Shown piece after piece: positions 29,747 through 37,147 of a DNA stretch of 39,746 bases. Origin of the DNA: Bacteroidota bacterium (GTDB lineage: Bacteria; Bacteroidota; Ignavibacteria; Palsa-1295). Position 1 is the stretch's first letter. The number at the start of each line of letters is the position of its first letter. Made by a program: the position numbers and the translations under genes. The stretch spans positions 1 to 39,746 of the forward strand of contig JANYDV010000019.1 of assembly GCA_025363505.1 (NCBI GenBank). The letters run 5' to 3'. Under the pieces are notes generated by a model. The model did no database searches, was not told where the DNA came from, and saw only the letters and a program-made list of their open reading frames with translations.

Positions 29747-30043
29747 ATGGAACACGCTCCTGTAAATCATACGAAGACATACATCACGATTTTCATCGCG
29801 CTTGCGGTGCTCACCCTTATTGAGGTCGGGATGACGATGGTCGGTATGCCTAAGACCCCAATGGTTATTTTGTTGATCGCTCTTGCTTTGGTCAAAGCGG
29901 GGTTAGTGGCGGTATATTTTATGCATTTGAAGTACGATTCAGGTTTTTTATCGGTGATTGCCTATGCACCGCTTGCGGTTGCCAGTATTTTAATCTTGAT
30001 GTTATCGCTTGAGTGGGCATTCCAACCCCACTGGATATTTTAA
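29747..30043 (+). CDS. Cytochrome c oxidase subunit IV family protein
   Basis: YITIFIALAVLTLIEVGMTM...MVILLIALALVKAGLVAVYFMHLKYDSG, typical of the caa3/cbb subunit IV family. Confidence 0.85.
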   Translation: MEHAPVNHTKTYITIFIALAVLTLIEVGMTMVGMPKTPMVILLIALALVKAGLVAVYFMHLKYDSGFLSVIAYAPLAVASILILMLSLEWAFQPHWIF

Positions 30044-30058
30044 CAACCAAAGAGCGCG

Positions 30059-30184
30059 GTGTTACCGGCTCCCCCTCTGACAAACCGTGAGCGTAAATTC
30101 CGATTCGTAATGATCGGCATCGGTATCTGGGTCTTCTTCATTTTTTTCTTTTTATTGCTTGTGATCTTGATAGATTGGCATTAG
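30059..30184 (+). CDS. Small single-TM protein (41 aa) in the oxidase gene cluster
   Basis: Own translation from GTG: MLPAPPLTNRERKFRFVMIGIGIWVFFIFFFLLLVILIDWH*; below the ORF-track cutoff. Confidence 0.5.
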   Translation: MLPAPPLTNRERKFRFVMIGIGIWVFFIFFFLLLVILIDWH

Positions 30185-30257
30185 GAATAGTGCACCATTG
30201 CAATACTTCCTGCTAAAAGACTGTACCTTTGTTCTGCATCTTTGTTTAGAAAAGAAC

Positions 30258-30953
30258 ATGATAAAAACCTTATATTTTTTTGGTGCTGTTTTTTTGAGTA
30301 TACTCTTGTGCTCTTGTGATGCAACACCTTCGGGCAAGATAGAACAAGGACTTCGCAGTTTTCAAAAGTTCAATGATGGTGTTCAGCAAGCTGCTTTTAG
30401 CAAGAACAAACTTGCCCCAAAGATCGAAGATAAAGATCTGACCCCTGAATCACAATTTCGAGTCAATGATTATGATACTCACACCCCACCGTCGGATACG
30501 ACCGAAAATTGGCGGCTGTTTGTGACGGGGCTTGTTAAACATCCCGGATACTATTCTCTTGCTCAGATCAAAGAGCTTCAGAAACAAGTACAAAATTCCA
30601 AACACGTCTGCGTTGAAGGCTGGAGCCAAAATATCAAGTGGGGCGGTGTTGCATTATGGTATTTCCTTGATTGGGTTGGTGCTGATTCGACCGCAAAATA
30701 TATCGCGGTCGAATGTGCAGATAAATATTACGAGGGTTATGATATGGAAAGTGCTCGACACCCCGAAACACTTCTGTGCTACGAAGCCTTCAACAAACCA
30801 CTGACACTTCAGCATGGTGCACCTTGTCGCATTGTCATGCCAACGAAATTAGGGTATAAAAGTGCGAAGTGGATATTAAAATTGGTCGTCACCAATACGA
30901 AGCCCGGGGGATATTGGGAAGACCAAGGCTATGATTGGAATGCAGGACTTTAG
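30258..30953 (+). CDS. Molybdopterin-dependent oxidoreductase (sulfite oxidase/YedY-like) lipoprotein
   Basis: Lipobox-like LLCSC; WRLFVTGLVKHPGYYSLAQIKEL; HVCVEGWSQNIKWGGVALWYFLDWVGA with the conserved Cys; RHPETLLCYEAFNKPLTLQHGAPCRIVMPTKLGYKSAKWI. Confidence 0.85.
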   Translation: MIKTLYFFGAVFLSILLCSCDATPSGKIEQGLRSFQKFNDGVQQAAFSKNKLAPKIEDKDLTPESQFRVNDYDTHTPPSDTTENWRLFVTGLVKHPGYYSLAQIKELQKQVQNSKHVCVEGWSQNIKWGGVALWYFLDWVGADSTAKYIAVECADKYYEGYDMESARHPETLLCYEAFNKPLTLQHGAPCRIVMPTKLGYKSAKWILKLVVTNTKPGGYWEDQGYDWNAGL

Positions 30954-30959
30954 GCGCGT

Positions 30960-31595
30960 ATGAAAATCTCACCCGCCAAAGTGTTTCAGCACCCATTGAT
31001 TATTCGAGTCACTCATTGGCTCAATGTTATTGCATTGTTGATTATGGTCTCAAGCGGAATGCGAATCTTTAATGCATCACCGCTTTTCGATTTCAAATTT
31101 CCCCATTGGATTACTCTAGGTGGTTGGCTTGGGGGCGCGAGGCAGTGGCATTTTTTTGCGATGTGGATCTTTGTCGTTAATGGTATCATTGCTGTTATCT
31201 ATAATGTGGTAACTCGTCACGGCAGAAAAACGACGATCTTTTCACCAAAAGATATTCACGGATTGTTGCCGATGATCAAATACTATCTTCGGATTACAAA
31301 GAAACATCCCACCGTAGAAAAATATAACTCCCTTCAAAAGCTTGCGTATACCAGCGTACCCTTTCTTGGTCTGGGTGTGACACTATCAGGTTTGGCAATG
31401 TATATGCCTGTTACATTTCAAGAAATAGCATTTATCTTTGGTGGTTATGACCTTGCAAGGTGGTTTCATTTTATCTTTATGGCACTGTTTGTTTTCTTTT
31501 TTCTTGGACATATATTTATGGTGGTGATTTCAGGGTGGTGGAATTTCTGGTCGATGATCACCGGATGGAAACGCGTGTCACCAATACAGAAATAA
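30960..31595 (+). CDS. Cytochrome b561-type membrane subunit
   Basis: HPLIIRVTHWLNVIALLIMVSSGMRIF, RQWHFFAMWIFVVNGIIAVIYNV, YDLARWFHFIFMALFVFFFLGHIFMVV. Confidence 0.85.
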   Translation: MKISPAKVFQHPLIIRVTHWLNVIALLIMVSSGMRIFNASPLFDFKFPHWITLGGWLGGARQWHFFAMWIFVVNGIIAVIYNVVTRHGRKTTIFSPKDIHGLLPMIKYYLRITKKHPTVEKYNSLQKLAYTSVPFLGLGVTLSGLAMYMPVTFQEIAFIFGGYDLARWFHFIFMALFVFFFLGHIFMVVISGWWNFWSMITGWKRVSPIQK

Positions 31596-31616
31596 TACTA
31601 CAGTCATTCTTAATTT

Positions 31617-32339
31617 GTGAAACAACAACAAAAAATTCTCCTGGTTGTCGGCGTTGTCATTGCGGTCATGATTGTTTATCTCATCGTTTCAAAACGCACG
31701 ACTGATGCTCCGATCCCGGCTACCGCACTGTCAGTTCAGGCTCCGACGACATTTCATGGCTTCGGACCTGAAGGCACCGGCGGCGATCCTTTACTCAATA
31801 AACAAAAGAATCGATGGTCGGCACCCCAATCATTCCGTGATGTATCGGTAGATGACATTCTCAGTTTTCCACATACAGAACTTGATATGGTCGGAAAAAA
31901 GTATCGATCAAAGTGGGGTAGTTCGGCAAACAATCAACTCGAACAGTATGAATCACAGGGCGTGCGTGTGACGGGTTATCTTGTTGCAGCCAAAGAATCG
32001 GGTCCCGAAAGTTGTAATGGGCACAGTGATTCACTTCGAGATTATCATCTTTGGATCACGTCCTCACCTAATGTCAATAAAAATACCGGTGTGATTGTAG
32101 AAATGACTCCCTATTGGAAAGAACAATTTCCGGAGTGGCGGCTTCGTTACATTCAAGCACTCGTCCGCAATAATGCAAAAGTCCGGATTTCGGGCTGGGT
32201 AATGTGGGACCAAGAGCACCCGGACGAAGTTGGCAAATCACGCGGGTCACAATGGGAAGTGCACCCTGTGACACTGTTCGAAGTACAAAGTGGAGGTTCC
32301 TGGCGCCAACTCAATGGTGATCTTGCGGAAGTTCGGTAA
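31617..32339 (+). CDS. Membrane-anchored hypothetical protein, possibly OB-fold-like
   Basis: Single N-terminal TM; GVRVTGYLVAAKESGPESCNGHSDSLRDYHLWITSS...VIVEMTPYWKEQFPEW...NNAKVRISGWVMWDQEHPDEVGKSRGSQWEVHPVTLFEV; GTG start. Confidence 0.6.
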   Translation: MKQQQKILLVVGVVIAVMIVYLIVSKRTTDAPIPATALSVQAPTTFHGFGPEGTGGDPLLNKQKNRWSAPQSFRDVSVDDILSFPHTELDMVGKKYRSKWGSSANNQLEQYESQGVRVTGYLVAAKESGPESCNGHSDSLRDYHLWITSSPNVNKNTGVIVEMTPYWKEQFPEWRLRYIQALVRNNAKVRISGWVMWDQEHPDEVGKSRGSQWEVHPVTLFEVQSGGSWRQLNGDLAEVR

Positions 32340-32389
32340 CCTATTATCACCGTTTTCGGTTTTGAGAATTCAACTCTATCAATTTAAAT

Positions 32390-33040
32390 ATGAAAGCATT
32401 TGTTGTAGTAATGATCTTCTGCTGTACCTTGGTAGTGACTGCACAAGCACAAAAAGAAAAACCGGGTCGTAGCGTCGCTCGCGAAGAGCTGAGTAATTCA
32501 TACAAAGACAGTATTGAGTATGCCAAGACTTTTAAACAGCTCTATGCGCTGATCGGACCGCAAAAAACGGCGTACATCGATGCCCAAGAATTCTATAATC
32601 GCATCAGCCGTACATTTACCGTGCAAGGCATTGATACTGCTGTGGCACATAAACTTGCTTTGACCGGTATTGATAATAATGCTTACGAAAAAATTTATTA
32701 CTCAATGTACCGTGAGCATTTAGACTTACCCGATCTGAAAAAGTTTTTAGAATTTATTAAAACACCTGAAGGTATGAAGGTGTATCTGGCACTTCCACAA
32801 TTGCAACGCGCCACTACCGAGACCAGCAGTTATGTGACTCGTACGGTGAATGCTAATTTAGCGCCACTCCGCCAAGAAGCACTTCAGAAGATGCAAAAAG
32901 AACGCCCACCGGTGCTAAACCAAAAACTTCCGCCCGGTATGAAGCTTGACTCAGCCGGTCACCCGATTCGCAGAGCACCCGGAGTTCATATTGAAGAAGT
33001 TGCTCCGCATAGTGATTCTTCTTCGTTGAAGCAGAAATGA
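32390..33040 (+). CDS. Exported hypothetical protein with DUF2059-like segment
   Basis: Signal peptide MKAFVVVMIFCCTLVVTAQAQ; HLDLPDLKKFLEFIKTPEGMKVYLALPQL resembles DUF2059. Confidence 0.5.
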   Translation: MKAFVVVMIFCCTLVVTAQAQKEKPGRSVAREELSNSYKDSIEYAKTFKQLYALIGPQKTAYIDAQEFYNRISRTFTVQGIDTAVAHKLALTGIDNNAYEKIYYSMYREHLDLPDLKKFLEFIKTPEGMKVYLALPQLQRATTETSSYVTRTVNANLAPLRQEALQKMQKERPPVLNQKLPPGMKLDSAGHPIRRAPGVHIEEVAPHSDSSSLKQK

Positions 33041-33849
33041 TCGAGTCTTCAATCGGAGTCTTTGATTCGGGTATCGGCGGTTTGACCGTCGTTCATGAGT
33101 TGTTCGAACAACTCCCGAATGAACGTATCGTCTATTTTGGCGACACAGCTCGTGTTCCGTACGGCTCGAAATCAGTGGAGATCATTCGTCGCTATGCTAG
33201 CGAAGATACTGAACTCCTGTTACAGTATAACCCGTCTCTGATTGTTGTTGCTTGTAATACCGTCAGTGCCGTTGCACTTGACGTTGTAAAGGCGACCGCC
33301 GGGAATATTCCTGTTATGGGAATGATCGGACCTGCTTGTCTTGAAGCTGTAGCGACCACAACCAACGGTCGTATCGGCATCATCGGTACACAAGCGACAG
33401 TGACAAGCAAAGCCTATGATAATGGCATTAATGCAGTCGCTTTAGGAAAAAATATCCGGACATTTTCCCAGGCTTGCCCGCTCTTGGTGCCGCTTGCCGA
33501 AGAAGGTTGGCAAGACCATCGTGCAACAACACTTATTGTTGAAGCCTATCTAAGCCCATTAAAAAAAGCTGAAGTCGATACCCTCATTTTAGGTTGTACT
33601 CATTATCCTGTCCTTTCAACAGTGATCGGAAATTATATGGGTCCTGATGTTACACTGATTAACAGTGGTGCTGTTGCGGCTCGGAATATTAAAGGATATA
33701 CAACGAATACAACTAATCTTTCTGCTGAACATCTATTCCTTGTCAGTGATGTTCCGTCAAAATTTCAATCGGTCGGAGAGCGTTTTTTGGGATATAAACT
33801 TCCCCTTACCAAACAAGTAATCTTCAAAGAAGCTTGGGTTGTAGTATAA
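33037..33849 (+). CDS. murI: Glutamate racemase
   Basis: IGVFDSGIGGLTVVHEL, VYFGDTARVPYGSKS, VVACNTVSAVAL, LILGCTHYPVL. Confidence 0.95.
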   Translation: MIESSIGVFDSGIGGLTVVHELFEQLPNERIVYFGDTARVPYGSKSVEIIRRYASEDTELLLQYNPSLIVVACNTVSAVALDVVKATAGNIPVMGMIGPACLEAVATTTNGRIGIIGTQATVTSKAYDNGINAVALGKNIRTFSQACPLLVPLAEEGWQDHRATTLIVEAYLSPLKKAEVDTLILGCTHYPVLSTVIGNYMGPDVTLINSGAVAARNIKGYTTNTTNLSAEHLFLVSDVPSKFQSVGERFLGYKLPLTKQVIFKEAWVVV

Positions 33850-33936
33850 AACACCTTTTATATTTCTCTTTTCTCCCTTATCACTTCTCCGCCCTATATT
33901 TATCGTAGATTTGTACTCTATTTATCTTACTTTGAA

Positions 33937-34962
33937 ATGGAAAATATGAACCCCATAGGCAACCTCACACTTGGCATTGTTATTGCCGCTTTTTTCTTTT
34001 TGATCATTTTGCTCTCGATCATGCGATTGGGTCTTTGGATCACCGCGCTTTCCTCAGGCGTTCATGTCCGTATTTTTGGCGATCTCGTCGGAATGCGTTT
34101 TCGCAAAGTACCGGCAGATGTCATCGTTCGGGCGAAGATTACGGCTACCAAAGCAGGTATCCCGGTTGAAATTCCGCTGCTCGAAGCCCATTATATGGCT
34201 GGCGGCAATGTCCCACGAGTGATCAATGCGCTTATTAGTGCTCACAAAGCGAACATTGATCTCGATTTTGATCGTGCAGCAGCTATTGATTTGGCTGGGC
34301 GTGATGTACTTGAAGCAGTGAAGCTTTCGGTGAATCCGAAAGTGATCGAAACCCCGCCGGTGGCTGCTGTTGCAAAAAATGGTATCCAAGTGACGGCAGT
34401 GGCGCGTGTGACAATCCGTGCTAATCTCGAACGTCTCGTCGGTGGTGCCGGTGAAGCGACTATTCTTGCACGTGTTGGCGAAGGTATTGTTACCACCATC
34501 GGTTCGAGTCAGTCGCATAAAGAAGTACTCGAAAGTCCGGATAATATTTCGAAGACCGTTCTCAATAAAGGTCTTGACTCCGGCACGGCATACGAAATTC
34601 TTTCTATTGATATTGCTGACGTTGATGTCGGACAAAATATCGGGGCGAAACTGCAGAGCGATCAAGCAGAAGCCGAACTGAAAATTGCTCGTGCAAAAGC
34701 CGAAGAGCGTCGTGCATCGGCAATAGCATACGAGCAAGAAATGAAAGCGAAAGTTCAAGAAATGAGGGCAAAAGTTGTCGAAAGCGAAGCGCTCATCCCG
34801 ATTGCGATTGCCGAAGCATTTCGTAACGGTAAGCTTGGGGTAATGGATTACTACAATATGCAAAATGTGCAGTCAGATACGGCAATGCGCAAATCGATCG
34901 CCGAAAGTTCATCGAGCGATATGAGTGCCATGGGTGGCTCATCGACTACAGGCAACGCATAA
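33937..34962 (+). CDS. floA: Flotillin-like protein FloA (SPFH/UPF0365)
   Basis: [45 protein letters not shown]...[56 protein letters not shown]. Confidence 0.95.
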   Translation: MENMNPIGNLTLGIVIAAFFFLIILLSIMRLGLWITALSSGVHVRIFGDLVGMRFRKVPADVIVRAKITATKAGIPVEIPLLEAHYMAGGNVPRVINALISAHKANIDLDFDRAAAIDLAGRDVLEAVKLSVNPKVIETPPVAAVAKNGIQVTAVARVTIRANLERLVGGAGEATILARVGEGIVTTIGSSQSHKEVLESPDNISKTVLNKGLDSGTAYEILSIDIADVDVGQNIGAKLQSDQAEAELKIARAKAEERRASAIAYEQEMKAKVQEMRAKVVESEALIPIAIAEAFRNGKLGVMDYYNMQNVQSDTAMRKSIAESSSSDMSAMGGSSTTGNA

Positions 34963-35015
34963 TATTTTCAATTCGCGGGGCTCTTGGAGCCACCTCTATT
35001 GATGTTGTGTTACAG

Positions 35016-35047
35016 AAAGAGATGGATGCACTTGTGTCCATCTCTTT
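35016..35047 (+). terminator. Intrinsic terminator downstream of floA
   Basis: AAAGAGATGGA ... TCCATCTCTTT inverted repeat followed by a T run. Confidence 0.75.
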
Positions 35048-35068
35048 TTTAATATATCACACCTTACT

Positions 35069-36430
35069 GTGCTTATTCGCTCCATCTCGGGCCTTCGCGG
35101 GCTCACTGATTCTCAAACCGGCTTGACCGACGATGTTATTATTGCTTATGCATCATCATTTGCAACAATAATCGGCAACTCGGGCATTGTTGCACTTGGC
35201 TTTGATGGCAGAGTCGGAGGCAAACGTATCTTCGATCTTGTCGCAGCCACCCTCTGCGCAGCAGGTTGCGATGTTCTCTCATTAGGCATGGTCCCGACTC
35301 CGACGGTAATGTTTGCTGTAGAGAAGAATAAGAATGTGCTGGGCGGTATAGTCGTCACGGCAAGCCATAACCCACAGCAATGGAATGGAATGAAGTTTAT
35401 TAATTTCAATGGTCTTTTTCTTGATGCAGATGAAAATGCCGACTTATGGAAGTTCGTTGACACCGGTTCATGGAAACTTCAGACTGCTCAAGGAAAAATC
35501 ATTGACGGAAATGAAACGATCGAATCGCACATAGCATCGGTTCTGGCAATTCCATTTCTCGCCCTTGAGGATATCAAGAAAAAGAAATTTCGCGTCGTTC
35601 TTGATACCGTCAATGCAAGTGGTTCGTACATCCAACAAGAATTGCTGAAGCGTCTTGGTGTTGCTGAAGTGATCGGTCTTGCTACCGATGGTTCAGGGAT
35701 ATTCCCTCATTACCCCGAACCGGTACCAGCAAATCTTACTTCGCTTTGTGAAGCTGTGGTGTCAAATAATGCCGATCTCGGTATTGCTATTGATCCCGAT
35801 GCTGACCGGTGCGTGTTGATCACCAATGCCGGCGAGCCGTTCATCGAAGAAAATACTATTGTTCTTGCTGCCGAAGAAGTACTTTTTAATATGGATCGTG
35901 GTCAGAACGTTGTGGTGAATCTCTCTACCACCAGAGCCATCGACGATATTGCCGAGCAATACGGAGCGACAGTACATCGTACTGCGGTCGGCGAGATTAA
36001 CGTTGCCAAGAAAATGATTGATACTTCTGCGGTCATTGGCGGCGAAGGTTCGGGCGGAGTAATTTTTCCGGCTGTCCATATCGGTCGAGATTCATTGGTC
36101 GCTGTCGCGTTGGTGCTCAGTAACCTTGCCCGTAGCGGAATGACTGCCGCCGAAAAGAAACTGTCGCTACCTCAATACGAGATAGTCAAAAACAAAATCG
36201 AACTCTCAAGCAAAGAACAAGCAAGTGAGATGATAGCCGGGATCAAAACAAAGCTTGTATCGTCGGCTCTATCATATAACGAAGAAGATGGCTTGCGTCT
36301 GGACTTCGAGAAGAGCTGGCTTCACGTCCGTTCATCAAATACCGAGCCGATCATCCGTCTCATAGCCGAAGCCCCCACCAAAACCGAAGCCGAAGCACTC
36401 ATCGCCAAAGCGACAAAATCTAAGAATTAG
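35069..36430 (+). CDS. Phosphoglucomutase/phosphomannomutase family (phosphoglucosamine mutase-like)
   Basis: GGIVVTASHNPQQWNGMKFIN active-site serine motif, LGIAIDPDADRCVLI metal-binding loop, GGEGSGGVIFP sugar loop, RSSNTEPIIRLIAEA. Confidence 0.9.
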   Translation: MLIRSISGLRGLTDSQTGLTDDVIIAYASSFATIIGNSGIVALGFDGRVGGKRIFDLVAATLCAAGCDVLSLGMVPTPTVMFAVEKNKNVLGGIVVTASHNPQQWNGMKFINFNGLFLDADENADLWKFVDTGSWKLQTAQGKIIDGNETIESHIASVLAIPFLALEDIKKKKFRVVLDTVNASGSYIQQELLKRLGVAEVIGLATDGSGIFPHYPEPVPANLTSLCEAVVSNNADLGIAIDPDADRCVLITNAGEPFIEENTIVLAAEEVLFNMDRGQNVVVNLSTTRAIDDIAEQYGATVHRTAVGEINVAKKMIDTSAVIGGEGSGGVIFPAVHIGRDSLVAVALVLSNLARSGMTAAEKKLSLPQYEIVKNKIELSSKEQASEMIAGIKTKLVSSALSYNEEDGLRLDFEKSWLHVRSSNTEPIIRLIAEAPTKTEAEALIAKATKSKN

Positions 36431-36460
36431 CTAAAAACGTGAGTTCCAAATGTTTCAAAA

Positions 36461-36610
36461 GCTCCGAAGGAGCGAATTACTCGCAGCCCAGGGTGGAGCG
36501 AAGCGGAACCCTGGGAAAGGGTATGAATAACATTTATAGCCCTGAAAGGGCGAAGTGACCTTCGTGGCTTTTTATCCCATGCCTCGGCAGGGCGAAAGCT
36601 TGGCACGCTA
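36461..36610. repeat. Hairpin-rich intergenic repeat-like element
   Basis: Inverted repeats in close succession: GCTCC-GAA-GGAGC (36461-36473), CCCAGGGT...ACCCTGGG (36487-36515), GCCCT-GAA-AGGGC (36539-36551), followed by CCTCGGCAGGGCGAAAGC. Confidence 0.55.
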
Positions 36611-36790
36611 TTTGTACAATGTAATGGTAGTGTAAATTATTTAAGACACGACTATTATGCATGCCCTCAATTAAATGACCAATCGCTGCTTTCCTTGGAG
36701 CCAATAGTTGGCTTATTAGGAGCACGGCTATACTGAGAAAGTTTTCTTTCTTGGAATAGTGAAGTTCATTTAAAATATGAGGGATAATGT

Positions 36791-37147
36791 ATGAAAAGGA
36801 TTAAGGATTCGGCTCAGTTGTCACTATTTGATATTGAGCCAGCCAACGAAATCAAGATAGATCGCAAACGTGTACGCAAGGGAGATGCTTCAAGCTATCC
36901 CGCCCAATTAGACCTCTTCCATCATGTTGATGGATTCAAAAACCCCGACGGAGAGCCCGATCGGGGTTCTTCTTTTTATTCAAAATATTTAAAATCCTCG
37001 ACAAGCATTCGATATATCTCTTCCTTCACTTTTTTTGTCCTTGTGCTGATTTGTGCAAATAAATCAAGAAGGTCAGCCGCGTTTTCCATCTCAGCATATT
37101 TTTTGATTTGTATTAGACCAGAGTTAGGGGTTAGGAATGGAGCATAA
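36791..37147 (+). CDS. Small ORF with two beta-clamp-binding-like motifs (QLSLF, QLDLF); true 3' end uncertain
   Basis: MKRIKDSAQLSLFDIEPANEIKIDRKRVRKGDASSYPAQLDLFHHVDGFKNPDGEPDRGSSFYSKYLK...; in-frame stop immediately upstream of the ATG; downstream half overlaps the opposing gene. Confidence 0.35.
   Translation: MKRIKDSAQLSLFDIEPANEIKIDRKRVRKGDASSYPAQLDLFHHVDGFKNPDGEPDRGSSFYSKYLKSSTSIRYISSFTFFVLVLICANKSRRSAAFSISAYFLICIRPELGVRNGA
36941..36975. terminator. Bidirectional intrinsic terminator between the clamp-motif ORF and the Type IIG-like gene
   Basis: AACCCCGA ... TCGGGGTT stem (36941-36948 / 36961-36968), T-rich on the plus side (TCTTCTTTTTATT), TTTTTG on the minus side. Confidence 0.7.

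Noticed and set aside
34054-34863. 269-aa minus-strand ORF antisense to floA
   Set aside because: Cys/Phe/Asn-rich shadow translation with no domain signal; floA is certain.
36534-36725. 63-aa minus-strand ORF within the hairpin-rich intergenic region
   Set aside because: Overlaps inverted repeats, no motifs; probably chance.
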